Assembly (NCBI RefSeq): GCF_024609265.1
Contig: NZ_JANHMP010000001.1
Coordinates: 496,001 to 560,000 of the forward strand
Source: Geothrix campi
Lineage (GTDB): Bacteria; Acidobacteriota; Holophagae; Holophagales; Holophagaceae
DNA: 64,000 nucleotides
Direction: 5' to 3'
Shown here: piece by piece, positions 36,031 through 45,130 of the stretch
How positions within the stretch are numbered: the first letter of the stretch is position 1
How the letters are laid out: each line of letters begins with the position of its first letter
Made by a program: the position numbers and the translations under genes
The notes under the pieces: model-generated
What the model was told of the DNA's origin: nothing
Seen by the model: only the letters and a program-made list of their open reading frames with translations
The model's database searches: none

Positions 36031-36066
36031 TCACTTGGAGGCCCCAGCCAGGCCGATGATCTTCTT
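36031..36066. repeat. First copy of the mlaD 3' end (inside mlaD)
   Basis: The coding end of the MlaD-like gene. A copy lies 101 bases downstream at 35930-35965. Confidence 0.85.
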
Positions 36067-37497
36067 GAGGTCATCGTCCTTCCAGCGCAGGCCGCCGCCG
36101 AAGAAGATCGTGCGGAGGTCCTTGTTGCCGATGTCCTGGACGCCAGCCTGGACATACGCGCCCTTCCAGAACTGGTAGCTGCTGGTGAAGCGGTAGCGGG
36201 GGTTCGGCTTGTCAGCGCGCTTCGTGAAATCGTAGGCCAGCAGGCCGAGGCGCAGGCGATCGTTCTCCAGGGTGCGCAGCTCCACGCCGCCGCCGCCCTT
36301 GCCCTCGACGATGCCCGCGGAGAAGACCGCGGCGCCGATACGCTTGGCGAACTGGGCGGACGCCGTGAAGCTCCGGTCCGTGGTGACGAACTGGTTCTTC
36401 TCCAGCACGGTGATGGGCTGGCCAGTCACAGGATCGAGCTGGGTGACGGTGCGGGTGCTTTCGCTCAGCTTGCCGTCCGGCGTCGAGGCGAAGCCCAGCG
36501 CGTACCAGTAGTCCGGTCGGGGGGCGATTTCGAGGCCGAGGCCCACGCGGCTGTCCTTGCGCTTGTCCCACTGGGCCGCGTCCATGTCGAGACGGAAGTC
36601 CATCTTGTTGAAGCCGCCCAGCATGTTGTTCACGTTGTCCACGGCTTCGTTGATCTTCTTGATGGTGGTCTCGTCGTTGAGCAGCTTGCCGATGGTGCCT
36701 TCGCCATTGTTGATCCGGGTGGTGAGCACCTTCAGGTTGTCCGCCGTGCCCTGGAAGCTCTGAGCCAGCTTCCTGACATCGCTCACGACGCCCTTCAGCT
36801 CGGGCCGGTTCTCCTCCAGCATGGCGTTGAGGTTCTTGCCCACGGATTCGAACTGCTGGGCCAGCTTGGGCAGCTTGTCCCGCAGATCGGCCGTGATGGC
36901 CTCGACGTTGCCCATGGTGTTGTTGATGGCGCTGTGGTTCTCCTGGGCCATGGACCTGAACTCGGCGGTCAGCACGCGGATGTTGTCCACAATCTCGTCG
37001 AGCTTCTGGCGGCCCTGCTCGCCGCCGATGGACTCGTTGAGGGCCTGGGTGACGCCCTTCACGTTCTTGCCGATGTCGGCCAGGGTCTCCATGAGGTTGT
37101 CGAGGCTGACGCCGGCCTTGCTGGGCAGAGGCTGGCCCTCGGGGAAGGGGCCCTTGGCGCTGTGACCCGCATCCAGGTCGATGAACTTCTCGCCCAGAAT
37201 GCCGATAGAGCCCAGCGACACGAAGGCATCCGCGTAGACGGGCACCTCCTGGCTCAGTCCCACCACCACGCGGGCCTTCCCGTTCTCAAGGGTGATGGTG
37301 CGGACGTCGCCCACCTTCACACCGGCGATGCGCACGGCGCTCTGGACGTTGAGGCCCGCCACTGAGTCGAAGTAGGTGAACTTTTCAGACTGGTTCTTCT
37401 TGCCGCCGATCTCCAGCTTCTCGGAGCGGAAAACCAGCACGGCCAGCAACAGGATGGCTCCGGTGAAGAAGAGACCTACCTTGGTTTCGGGCTTCAT
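36031..37497 (-). CDS. MlaD-family lipid-transport substrate-binding protein, long form
   Basis: 488 residues, far longer than E. coli MlaD (about 180). One N-terminal helix (about residues 7-23), then an MCE domain (about 38-115: AVRIAGVKVGDVRTI, GILGEKFIDLDAG). A long coiled, helical stretch follows (about 125-300), then a C-terminal beta-rich region with alternating aromatic strands (RYRFTSSYQFWKGAYVQAGV) that looks barrel- or sheet-like. Expected to move phospholipids between membranes with MlaE/MlaF. Overlaps mlaF by four bases. Confidence 0.87.
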   Translation of the reverse strand: MKPETKVGLFFTGAILLLAVLVFRSEKLEIGGKKNQSEKFTYFDSVAGLNVQSAVRIAGVKVGDVRTITLENGKARVVVGLSQEVPVYADAFVSLGSIGILGEKFIDLDAGHSAKGPFPEGQPLPSKAGVSLDNLMETLADIGKNVKGVTQALNESIGGEQGRQKLDEIVDNIRVLTAEFRSMAQENHSAINNTMGNVEAITADLRDKLPKLAQQFESVGKNLNAMLEENRPELKGVVSDVRKLAQSFQGTADNLKVLTTRINNGEGTIGKLLNDETTIKKINEAVDNVNNMLGGFNKMDFRLDMDAAQWDKRKDSRVGLGLEIAPRPDYWYALGFASTPDGKLSESTRTVTQLDPVTGQPITVLEKNQFVTTDRSFTASAQFAKRIGAAVFSAGIVEGKGGGGVELRTLENDRLRLGLLAYDFTKRADKPNPRYRFTSSYQFWKGAYVQAGVQDIGNKDLRTIFFGGGLRWKDDDLKKIIGLAGASK

Positions 37498-38285
37498 GGG
37501 TGGGCCTCCTGGGTTCTTCGCTTGGGCGGGGGCGGATCCTGAAGGAAGGGACCATCCGCGTCACCCCTCAGGAACTGCTGGATGACGGGATGGGGATTGA
37601 CCTTGAAGGCCGCAGGCGGTTCACAGGCGATGCACTCGCCGCGGAAGAGCAGGGCGATGCGGTCGGCGATCTCGAAGGCGGACTTGAGATCATGGGTGAT
37701 GGTGATGGTTGTGACGCCCAGCTCGTGCTTGAGGTCCAGGATCACGCGGCCGATGACGTCGGTCATCACGGGATCCAGGCCCGTCGTGGGCTCGTCGAAG
37801 AGGAGGATCTTGGGCTTGAGGGCGATGGCCCGGGCGAAGCCCACGCGCCGTTTCATGCCGCCGGAGAGCTCCGCGGGCTTCAGCTTATCGGTCCCCTTCA
37901 TGCCCACCAGGGAGAGGCATTCCTCCACCCGGGCCTGGACCTCATCTTCGGTGATCTCAAGGTGCCGACGGAGTCCGAAGGCCACGTTCTCGAAGACGGT
38001 CATGGAGTCGAAGAGCGCCGCCATCTGGAAGCACATGCCGATGCTCTGCCGGACCTTGAACAGTTCCTTCCGGCTCAGCTGGGCGATGATCTTGCCCTCG
38101 ATGGCCACGTGTCCCGAGTCGGGCGTGAGCAGACCCATGATGTTGCGGAGAAGCACGGTCTTGCCGGTGCCGGAACCTCCCAGCACCACCAGGCTCTCGC
38201 CCTCCTGGACCTGAAGGTTCACGTTGGACAGCACGACCTTCGGACCGAAGGCCTTGGAGAGGTTGACGACATCGATCAGCGCCAT
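37494..38285 (-). CDS. MlaF-like ABC transporter ATP-binding protein
   Basis: 263 residues. Walker A GGSGTGKTVLL, signature LSGGMKRRVGFARA, Walker B ILLFDEPTTGLDP, and switch His in ITITHD. Energises the MCE lipid transporter with MlaE (38290-39066). ATG overlaps mlaD by four bases downstream. C-terminal 20 residues are Pro-rich and charged. Confidence 0.93.
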   Translation of the reverse strand: MALIDVVNLSKAFGPKVVLSNVNLQVQEGESLVVLGGSGTGKTVLLRNIMGLLTPDSGHVAIEGKIIAQLSRKELFKVRQSIGMCFQMAALFDSMTVFENVAFGLRRHLEITEDEVQARVEECLSLVGMKGTDKLKPAELSGGMKRRVGFARAIALKPKILLFDEPTTGLDPVMTDVIGRVILDLKHELGVTTITITHDLKSAFEIADRIALLFRGECIACEPPAAFKVNPHPVIQQFLRGDADGPFLQDPPPPKRRTQEAHP

Positions 38286-38289
38286 GCCG

Positions 38290-39066
38290 TCACACCAGCA
38301 GGAGCTTGGTGAGGAAGAAGTCGGAGATGAGGATCCACAGCGAGCTGGTTACCACGCTGCTGGTGGGGGCATTGCCCACGCCCTCGGCGCCGCCCTGGGT
38401 GCGGTAGCCCCTCCAGCAGCCCACCAGGGAGATGATCATCCCGAAGACGAAGGCCTTGTAGAGCGCGATGCGGAGGTCGCGGAAGGCCAGCAGCTTGTAG
38501 AACTCGTGGCCGTAGACGTAGGCGCTCTGACCTTCCACGCCCACCAGGATCATGTAGCCGCCCCAGAAGCCCACGTAGATGGACACCACTGTGAGGAGTG
38601 GAACCACTACGATGGCGGCCAGGAAGCGTGGCACGAAGAGGTAGTGGATGGGGTCCGTGGCCAGGCATTCCAGCGCATCGATCTGCTCGGTCACCTGCAT
38701 GGTGCCCAGCTCTGCGGCCATGGCCGAACCGATGCGGCCCGAAAGCATGAGGCCCGTGATCACCGGCCCCAGCTCGCGGACGATGGCCAGGCCCTCCACC
38801 TGGGAGGCCAGTCCCTCCGCCTGGAACTGGCGGAAGCCGAAGGCCAGCTGCACGGCGAACACCATGCTGACGGCGACACTCGTGAGGATCACCACCGGCA
38901 GGGAATGGACACCCACGGCCTGGAACTGGTTCAGGAGGTTCTTACCGTCGAAGGGCCGCTTGAAGATGGCGGCGAAGGTCCGACCTGCCAGCGTGGCGAA
39001 GTCACCCGCGGTGTCGAGGGCCGAGAGCACACTGGCGCCGGTCTTGTCGATGAAGGTCAGAACCAT
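38290..39066 (-). CDS. MlaE-like ABC transporter permease
   Basis: 258 residues with five or six hydrophobic segments. Characteristic MlaE segments: ELGPVITGLMLSGRIGSAMAAELGTMQVTEQIDALE and LVPRFLA-type loop. Inner-membrane permease of the MCE transport system. Three to five bases from mlaF, 20 from glmU on the same strand. The order permease, ATPase, MCE protein is typical. Confidence 0.93.
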   Translation of the reverse strand: MVLTFIDKTGASVLSALDTAGDFATLAGRTFAAIFKRPFDGKNLLNQFQAVGVHSLPVVILTSVAVSMVFAVQLAFGFRQFQAEGLASQVEGLAIVRELGPVITGLMLSGRIGSAMAAELGTMQVTEQIDALECLATDPIHYLFVPRFLAAIVVVPLLTVVSIYVGFWGGYMILVGVEGQSAYVYGHEFYKLLAFRDLRIALYKAFVFGMIISLVGCWRGYRTQGGAEGVGNAPTSSVVTSSLWILISDFFLTKLLLV

Positions 39067-39086
39067 GGGGCTCCGGAGGCAAAAGA

Positions 39087-40484
39087 CTAGCTTAACCGAG
39101 TCTGATTCTTCTGCCGGTTTCGCAGTCGAGAAGCTCCGCCTTCCCGCAGGGTCTGGGAGGTCCGGCTCAGGGCCAAGGCATCAGCCGGGACATCCTGGGT
39201 GATGGTGCTTCCCGCGCCGATGAGCGCGCCATCGCCGATGGATACAGGAGCGACCAGTTGGGTATCCGAGCCCACGAAGACCTGGCGCCCGATGATCGTG
39301 CGGTGCTTGTTCACCCCGTCGTAGTTGCAGGTGATGACCCCGGCACCGATGTTGGTGCCCTCGCCGATCTCCGTGTCGCCGAGATAGGCGAGGTGATTGG
39401 CCTTGGCGCCGCGGTGGAGCCTAGCCTTCTTGGTCTCCACGAAGTTTCCGATGTGGACGCCTTCGGCCAGTTCCGTGCCCTCGCGGAGCCGCGCGAAGGG
39501 ACCGACTTTGGCGCCCGCGCCCACCACGGCCTGCCCGATGACGCAATAGGGGCGGACCTCCACAGCCTCGCCCAGCGTGGAATCCGAGATGATCGTCCCC
39601 TGCCCGATGCGACTGCCTTCCCCGACTCGGACTGAACCCTCCAGCCGAACGCCAGGTTCCAGAAGCACATCTCGCGCGAGGACGACCCGCGGACCGACCA
39701 GCGTGCTGTCGGGATGGAGGAAGGTCACACCCTCGGCCATCCAGTGGCGCTGGATCCGTCGCTGGGCCGCGGCCTGGAGGGTGGCTTGGTCGTGCCTGGA
39801 GTTCATGCCGGCCAGCTCCTCGGGGTCACAGACCTCCACGGCCACGGGAACCTCCTGGGCCACGGCCGCCACCGCATCTGTGAGGTAATACTCCTTCTGT
39901 GCGTTGTCGTTCTTCAGATTCTGCAGGGCGCGGCGCAGGGCAGGCCAGGGCAACGCGTAGGCGCCTCCATTCACACGCTGGACGGCGAGTTGTTCCGGGG
40001 TGGCATCCTTGGCCTCCACCAGGCCCGCGAGGTGTCCGTCCGCGCGCTGGATCACCCGGCCGTACGATCCGGGCGCCTGCAGGTCCATGGCCAGAAGCAG
40101 GGCTTTCGCAGAGCAGAGCCTCACCACGGTGGCCGGCGAGGTAAGGGGCACATCGCCGCAGAGGATGGCCACCTGCGTGGTGCCCAGGCGGTCCAGTTCG
40201 GGGATGCAGACCTGGAGGGCGTGGCCGGTTCCCAGGGGTTCGCCCTGGTCCACCGCGGTGACAGGACAGGGCAGCAGCCCGGCCTTCTGCCAGCTCTCCA
40301 GGGCAGCCATGACCAGATCCTTGCCGTGGTGCACCACCACCACGGCACCGCCGAGGTCCGGAGGAAGGGCCCTCAAGGCCCAGAGCAACGAGGGATCGCC
40401 CAGGATCGGGTGCAGAACCTTGGGAAGCCGCGATTTCATGCGGGTGCCAAGCCCCGCCGCCAGGATCACCGCCACCGTCGACAT
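39087..40484 (-). CDS. glmU: Bifunctional N-acetylglucosamine-1-phosphate uridyltransferase / glucosamine-1-phosphate acetyltransferase
   Basis: 465 residues. N-terminal pyrophosphorylase with LAAGLGTRMKSRLPKVLHP and GDVPL. The C-terminal left-handed beta helix is made of hexapeptide repeats, with the acetyltransferase region GTNIGAGVITCNYDG. Makes UDP-GlcNAc for peptidoglycan and LPS. ATG 40484 with GGAGG upstream; an in-frame earlier start lacks support. Between the degenerate sensor gene and mlaE. Confidence 0.95.
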   Translation of the reverse strand: MSTVAVILAAGLGTRMKSRLPKVLHPILGDPSLLWALRALPPDLGGAVVVVHHGKDLVMAALESWQKAGLLPCPVTAVDQGEPLGTGHALQVCIPELDRLGTTQVAILCGDVPLTSPATVVRLCSAKALLLAMDLQAPGSYGRVIQRADGHLAGLVEAKDATPEQLAVQRVNGGAYALPWPALRRALQNLKNDNAQKEYYLTDAVAAVAQEVPVAVEVCDPEELAGMNSRHDQATLQAAAQRRIQRHWMAEGVTFLHPDSTLVGPRVVLARDVLLEPGVRLEGSVRVGEGSRIGQGTIISDSTLGEAVEVRPYCVIGQAVVGAGAKVGPFARLREGTELAEGVHIGNFVETKKARLHRGAKANHLAYLGDTEIGEGTNIGAGVITCNYDGVNKHRTIIGRQVFVGSDTQLVAPVSIGDGALIGAGSTITQDVPADALALSRTSQTLREGGASRLRNRQKNQTRLS

Positions 40485-40522
40485 GCTGCCTCCAGGCCTC
40501 CAGCCTACAACAGCCCCTTGGG

Positions 40523-42499
40523 TCACTCCGCCTGGCCCCGCAGCAGGGCCAGCACGGACTTGGCAAAGGTCGCCGACTCGAAGGGCTTTTCCAGGAAGCT
40601 GATCCGGCGCAGGCCTAGGAAACCCGTGTCCAGCGGCAGGGGCTGGCCCATGCCGATCACCAGGGTGGGGATGGGCTCCTTCTGGAAGGCCCGGAGGGCG
40701 CGGTGGAAGCGCTCCAGCTTCGGCGTCCGCTCCAGCACCAGCACGTCCGGCTGGGCTTGCCCTCGGCTGGTCCGCAGGAGCTGGGGCAGATCCTCGAAGG
40801 TTTCAGACTGGCCGCCCAGTTGCTGCACAAGATCCGCCAGGGCGGCCCGCGCCAGCAGATCGCGATCTACGATCCAGACGGTCCGTCCGGACAGCAGCGG
40901 CCCATCGAGCGGGCGGGCCGGGGCCGCGGTGGGGAGGTAGACCCGAGGCCGCACCCCGGTCAGGGGATCCTGCTCCAACTCCAGCATGCCTCCGGCCTCC
41001 AGCACGGACTGCCGCAGCCACCCGAGGCCGAACAACTCCCGGGTCCAGCCGCCGGGCCCTCCCGTCGTTTTCGCGTGGAGCAGCCCGAAGCCATGGCCGC
41101 CCAGATCCGCGGCCTCCAAGGTCAGGATCAGATCTTCCCGGCCCGTGCGTTCCCGGGCATGGAGCAGCAGCTGGGTGGCGATGCGCTTCAGGGCCTCCGG
41201 TTGGACGGCCAGGGACAGAGCCACCGCCTGAAGGTCCAGGGTCCGGCCCGGTGGCAGGATCCTCCGCAGGCCGGGAAGCAGCGCCTCCAGCGCACTCCGG
41301 CCCTCCACAGGTCCGCGGTCCGGAGCAGGCGGCGACAACCTGGTGGCGGCCTCCCTCACGCGCTCGGCGGCCCGCCGGAGGGGCCCGGCAGGGGCATCCG
41401 ACAGCAGCCGGTCCGACGCGGCGGCGAGGGTCAACAGCGCGTTGGCACCGAGCCGGCGCCGCTCCTCATCGCCGCCGGAATGGGGCGAAGCACCAGCCTG
41501 CAGAGTCAGGGCGCCAGCCGCGGTGTTGGCGATCCACACCAGGCCCATGCCGCGGTCGAAGGCCGAGGCCTCGAGCACGACTTCGCTGAAGGTTCCGTCC
41601 TCGCTGACCTGGGTGGCCGCCACAGAGGCGCTGCCGAACTGGAGGAGTTGGCTTCTGATGGCCTGCCAGACTGGCAATTCGCCGCCCTGGAAGAGGGCAT
41701 CCATCGGGTAGCCCCTCAGTCCGGACCGTGGCAGACCCACGAGCTGGCTGAAGGGGCCGTTGGATTCGAGGACGCGGCCCTGGTCATCCACCAGCCACAT
41801 GGGCTGGCGGGGATCAAGGCCCAAGGCCAGCCCCGGGAGTTCTGCCGGCGCCGCCTTCTCCAACAAGGCCAGGGCCATGCGGAGGCCCTGGCCGCGACCT
41901 TCCACCCAGGCACCCTGCTCCCGCAGCCACTTCAGCTGCTGGAGGGCCACCAGGCCCAGAAGCAGGCCCGCGAGAATGGCGGCAAGCCAGGATAGGTGGG
42001 GTGCACCGGGCGGCAGCAGCTGCTGGGCCAGGGCCCCTGCGCCGAGGGTGACGGCGCCCACGAGGGGCATCCGCAACTCCAGCTGACGCCCGTGGGTCCA
42101 CCGGTAGGCCAGGTCCGAGAGGACCAGCCAGAGCATGGCCTCGAGCGCCGCGCCGACCCAGAAGTGCAGCAACGCCTCCCAGGGCAGGCGAAGGCGGACC
42201 AGCAGCAGCGCCAGGAAGAGGCTGGCGCCGCCGACCCCCACGATCAGCCTGCGCACGCCCTGGACGCCCTCCCGCTGGGCCTGGAGGAAGATCGTGAACC
42301 CGAGCAGGGCGCCGCCGAGCTGGGCGGCTGGCAGGGGGAGCCCCGTGAGATGCCCCCAGGGCAGGGCCAGCACCGCGAGGATCCCTCCCAGGAAGTAGCC
42401 GTAGCTGAGCCCCACACGGCCTTTGCGGCGGAAGATCCAGAACCCCAGCCAAGGCGGGAGGGGCAGCAGCAGGGCCGAGATCAGGTCTGCGAAAGCCAT
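40523..42499 (-). CDS. Multi-pass membrane sensor-like protein with degenerate kinase and receiver domains
   Basis: 658 residues. Seven or so transmembrane segments in the first 190 residues, a PAS-like domain (about 225-330, MWLVDDQGRVLESNGPFSQLVG), a helical region where a dimerisation His would be expected but is absent (LGANALLTLAAASDRLL), and an ATPase-like end (GLGWLRQSVLEAGGMLELEQ). The N box is lost (ATQLLLHARERT). A receiver-like C-terminus has VDRDLLA at the acidic pocket, LVLERTP where the phosphoacceptor Asp should be, and FLEKPF with the conserved Lys. It looks like a hybrid histidine kinase that lost phosphotransfer. Confidence 0.75.
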   Translation of the reverse strand: MAFADLISALLLPLPPWLGFWIFRRKGRVGLSYGYFLGGILAVLALPWGHLTGLPLPAAQLGGALLGFTIFLQAQREGVQGVRRLIVGVGGASLFLALLLVRLRLPWEALLHFWVGAALEAMLWLVLSDLAYRWTHGRQLELRMPLVGAVTLGAGALAQQLLPPGAPHLSWLAAILAGLLLGLVALQQLKWLREQGAWVEGRGQGLRMALALLEKAAPAELPGLALGLDPRQPMWLVDDQGRVLESNGPFSQLVGLPRSGLRGYPMDALFQGGELPVWQAIRSQLLQFGSASVAATQVSEDGTFSEVVLEASAFDRGMGLVWIANTAAGALTLQAGASPHSGGDEERRRLGANALLTLAAASDRLLSDAPAGPLRRAAERVREAATRLSPPAPDRGPVEGRSALEALLPGLRRILPPGRTLDLQAVALSLAVQPEALKRIATQLLLHARERTGREDLILTLEAADLGGHGFGLLHAKTTGGPGGWTRELFGLGWLRQSVLEAGGMLELEQDPLTGVRPRVYLPTAAPARPLDGPLLSGRTVWIVDRDLLARAALADLVQQLGGQSETFEDLPQLLRTSRGQAQPDVLVLERTPKLERFHRALRAFQKEPIPTLVIGMGQPLPLDTGFLGLRRISFLEKPFESATFAKSVLALLRGQAE

Positions 42500-42524
42500 G
42501 GTGGGGATCCTGGGTCCTAGCCTC

Positions 42525-43229
42525 TCACAGAAGGGCGGCCGGCCAGAGGCCGCGAAGGGCGTTCAGGCACCAGAGCTGTCCACCGGCGCAATCCTCCAGC
42601 GTGAGGGGGGTGCGGCGCAGGACCCACCCCCGAGCCTCGGCCCAGGCAGGGAGATCCAGCCGCTCCGCCACACTGGCCACGCGGCCTTCGGCCGGAGGCA
42701 AAGTCAGCGAGCCCTTCCGCTCTAGGCCTACTGTGGCGATGGCGCACTCCGCGAGGGTGCCGTCCGGCCACAGCAGCAGCGCATCCTCGGCGCCGTTCCG
42801 CCAGGCATCCGAAAGGACCTGGGGCCGCCAGGGGCCCGAGAGGCCCTTGTGGGGGGCCAGGGGGTCCGGACGCAGGTCGCCCATGGGGTGAGGCAAGGGG
42901 GTCAGGCGGTAGGGCGTGGCGGCCTGGGGGAGGGGCTCCAGCCGCGCATCCAGGAGCTTGAGATCCAGGTGGAGTTCCAGGCGCAACGCAGCATCCAGGG
43001 TGGCATGCCGCCCCAGCCAATAGCGCAGCTCATCGGCGGCCTCGGTCAGCCAGGTGGGGGAGCGCCCCAGCGCGCTGGCACCGGCATGAAGGCGCTCCAG
43101 GTGGGCCTCCAGGTGCCGGGGCACGCCCTGGCGCACGGGAAGGGCGGTGCGGGGAATTGCGCCGGCCCGGGGGTCCACCGCAGGCAGCGTGGCGCCTGGC
43201 CCGAAGGCGGCTCGGAGGGCCGGGGTCAA
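42525..43229 (-). CDS. Class IV aminotransferase-fold protein (PabC-like)
   Basis: 234 residues. PLP-lysine region HKGLSGPWRPQVL and a following LLLWPDGTLAECAIATVGLER, as in 4-amino-4-deoxychorismate lyase and branched-chain aminotransferases. PabC would release p-aminobenzoate for folate synthesis; which of these reactions it does is uncertain. TTG 43229 overlaps the pdxA stop (TTGA), with AGGTGG seven bases upstream; no better start exists. Between pdxA and the sensor gene. Confidence 0.72.
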   Translation of the reverse strand: MTPALRAAFGPGATLPAVDPRAGAIPRTALPVRQGVPRHLEAHLERLHAGASALGRSPTWLTEAADELRYWLGRHATLDAALRLELHLDLKLLDARLEPLPQAATPYRLTPLPHPMGDLRPDPLAPHKGLSGPWRPQVLSDAWRNGAEDALLLWPDGTLAECAIATVGLERKGSLTLPPAEGRVASVAERLDLPAWAEARGWVLRRTPLTLEDCAGGQLWCLNALRGLWPAALL

Positions 43230-44428
43230 GGCGCGGCCACCTGGGCGGTCCAGGGTTCCTGGTGGGCTCGCCCTGCGAGCCGTACGGCCAGTGCCGCGGC
43301 TTCCAGGAAGTTCCGGGGATCCGCGATCCACTGGCCGGCCTTGTCGAAGGCGGTGCCATGGTCCGGGCTGGTGCGGATGAAGGGCAGGCCCAACGTGAGG
43401 TTCACGGCCCGATGAGGTTCCAGCAGCTTGATGGGGATGAGCCCCTGGTCATGGTAGAGGGCAACCACCAGGTCGAACTCGCCAGACACGGCGCGATGGA
43501 ACAGGCTGTCCGAGGGAAGGGGGCCCGAGAAACGCGGTCCGTGGGGTCCGGAGCTGCTCCTGGGAGGCTGGACCCCGCCAGGATGGAGGGCCCACCCGGC
43601 CGGTGCGGGTTCCGGCGGAAAGGGGGAGGGCAGGGCCGCATAGGGCCCTGCGGCGCCGGAGTCACGGTACAGGGCTTCAGCCTGGTCGCGGGCCTCGACC
43701 AGTAGCCTCTCCTCGTCCCCGAAGGCGCCAGCCTCGCCAGCGTGAGGGTTGAGGGCACAGAGCGCCACCCGGAGATCCGGATTCCCCGTGAGCTGGATGA
43801 ACCGGCTGGCGGAAAAGGCCAGGGTTTCGGCCACGGCTGCCGCATCCAGATCCTCCACCACCGAGCGCAGGCTCTGGTGGACCGTGTGCAGCACCACGGA
43901 CAGACGGGGGCTCACGAAGGCCATGCGGGTGAGCGGTGCGCCCGCGAGGGTTTGGAGATACTCGGTGTGGCCCGGGATGGGGTACCCGGCGAGGTGGGCC
44001 GCGGACTTGGCCATGGGCAGGGTGGTGAGCGCGTCCACGGCGCCAGACAGGGCGAGGCTGGCGGCCAGCCGGATGGCCTCCACCGTGGCTCGGCCCGAGG
44101 CGGCCGAACCATGGCCCAGCGTCAGACGATCGGTGTGGATCTCGGGCGTGGGATCCAGCCAGAGGGCGATGGCGGACCGGCCCGGGCTTTCCACCTGGAG
44201 ACCGCAGGCCGTTCCGTGGAAACCCTCCGGCGCCGGCGCCGGGGCATCCGTCCAGCGCCAGTTGGAGAGCCTTCCCTCCGTGTTTCCAAGCAGATCCACA
44301 CCCGCCCGGGAACCGATCACGATCACATCCGCCCAGGATCGGAGCGTGGGCAGAGACCGCAGCAACAGCTCGGGCCCGATGCCGCAGGGGTCCCCCAGGG
44401 TGATGGCGATGCGCGGTGGGCGGCTCAT
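43226..44428 (-). CDS. pdxA: 4-hydroxythreonine-4-phosphate dehydrogenase
   Basis: 400 residues; typical PdxA is about 330. Metal-binding His in PGHTE (154), NPHAGE (229) and YHDQG (326), plus ITLGDPCGIGPE and LGLPFIRTSPDHGTA. Oxidises 4-phosphohydroxy-threonine in pyridoxal phosphate synthesis. The extra length is mainly a Pro/Gly-rich insertion at about residues 258-299, just before SGPLPSDSLF, plus a short tail. Starts 24 bases after hfq and overlaps the pabC-like gene. Confidence 0.92.
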   Translation of the reverse strand: MSRPPRIAITLGDPCGIGPELLLRSLPTLRSWADVIVIGSRAGVDLLGNTEGRLSNWRWTDAPAPAPEGFHGTACGLQVESPGRSAIALWLDPTPEIHTDRLTLGHGSAASGRATVEAIRLAASLALSGAVDALTTLPMAKSAAHLAGYPIPGHTEYLQTLAGAPLTRMAFVSPRLSVVLHTVHQSLRSVVEDLDAAAVAETLAFSASRFIQLTGNPDLRVALCALNPHAGEAGAFGDEERLLVEARDQAEALYRDSGAAGPYAALPSPFPPEPAPAGWALHPGGVQPPRSSSGPHGPRFSGPLPSDSLFHRAVSGEFDLVVALYHDQGLIPIKLLEPHRAVNLTLGLPFIRTSPDHGTAFDKAGQWIADPRNFLEAAALAVRLAGRAHQEPWTAQVAAP

Positions 44429-44452
44429 GGTGATCCCGGAGGGCGCTCTCGT

Positions 44453-44935
44453 TCAGTCGTAGGCGGCGATCTCCACTTCCGCGGACAGCGCTTCCTCCTT
44501 CTTGGTCGGGCGGCTGCGGCGGATCCGGGGCTCCTCCTCCTGCTTATAGATGTACTTGATGTTGTGCTTGGGCACGAGGACGTTGGGTTCCTTCACCCGG
44601 TTGATCTTCAGGCAGTGTTTGTCGTACCACTCGATGACACCGCGCACTTTCTCGTCGTCCTGGAGCACGATCACCATCGGCGTCTTGGACTGCATCTGTT
44701 TGAGGTAGTAGAAGCTTTCGGCGTTGGTCTGCTCGGGCGGAGCGATCTTGCGCCGGGGACTTCCGAGTCCCTGTGGCGCAGTGGCCGCTGAAGGATTGAC
44801 CGCCGGGTTGGGTTCTCCAGCTGCTGTCAGGGCCGGAGGGACCGGAGTCATGGCTTCACCGCCGCCACCCTTGGCGGAAATACCCAGCTTATCCTTGAGT
44901 TCGGTGAGGTTCGGTCGGATGAGCTTGCGGTTCAT
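44453..44935 (-). CDS. hfq: Hfq-like RNA chaperone with long N-terminal extension
   Basis: 160 residues; most Hfq proteins are 70-100. The Sm core lies at about residues 70-140: ESFYYLKQMQSKTPMVIVLQ (Sm1) and LVPKHNIKYIYKQ (Sm2, Hfq-type KHxI). Binds sRNA and mRNA as a hexamer. The first 68 residues are a charged, Pro/Ala/Gly-rich, probably disordered extension (MNRKLIRPNLTELKDKLGIS at its start). ATG 44935 has AGGA upstream; an earlier in-frame start is less likely. First gene of the pdxA-pabC-like-sensor-glmU-mla series. Confidence 0.85.
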   Translation of the reverse strand: MNRKLIRPNLTELKDKLGISAKGGGGEAMTPVPPALTAAGEPNPAVNPSAATAPQGLGSPRRKIAPPEQTNAESFYYLKQMQSKTPMVIVLQDDEKVRGVIEWYDKHCLKINRVKEPNVLVPKHNIKYIYKQEEEPRIRRSRPTKKEEALSAEVEIAAYD

Positions 44936-45130
44936 GGCAGATCCTGGCCCGGCGGGCAGTGCGGAGAATGTCAAAGGCATTGGCGGGTGGCCACCCCCTT
45001 TCATGCCTGGGCGGGGCCTGCTGGGTGGGCAGGGGCCGGAAGCAGTGGAAGGGATGAACCACTGTGGCAGGTGCCAAGTGGACCCTGCAAGGGTGTGTCC
45101 TGATTTAGATGACGGAAAGCTGCCGGAAGT

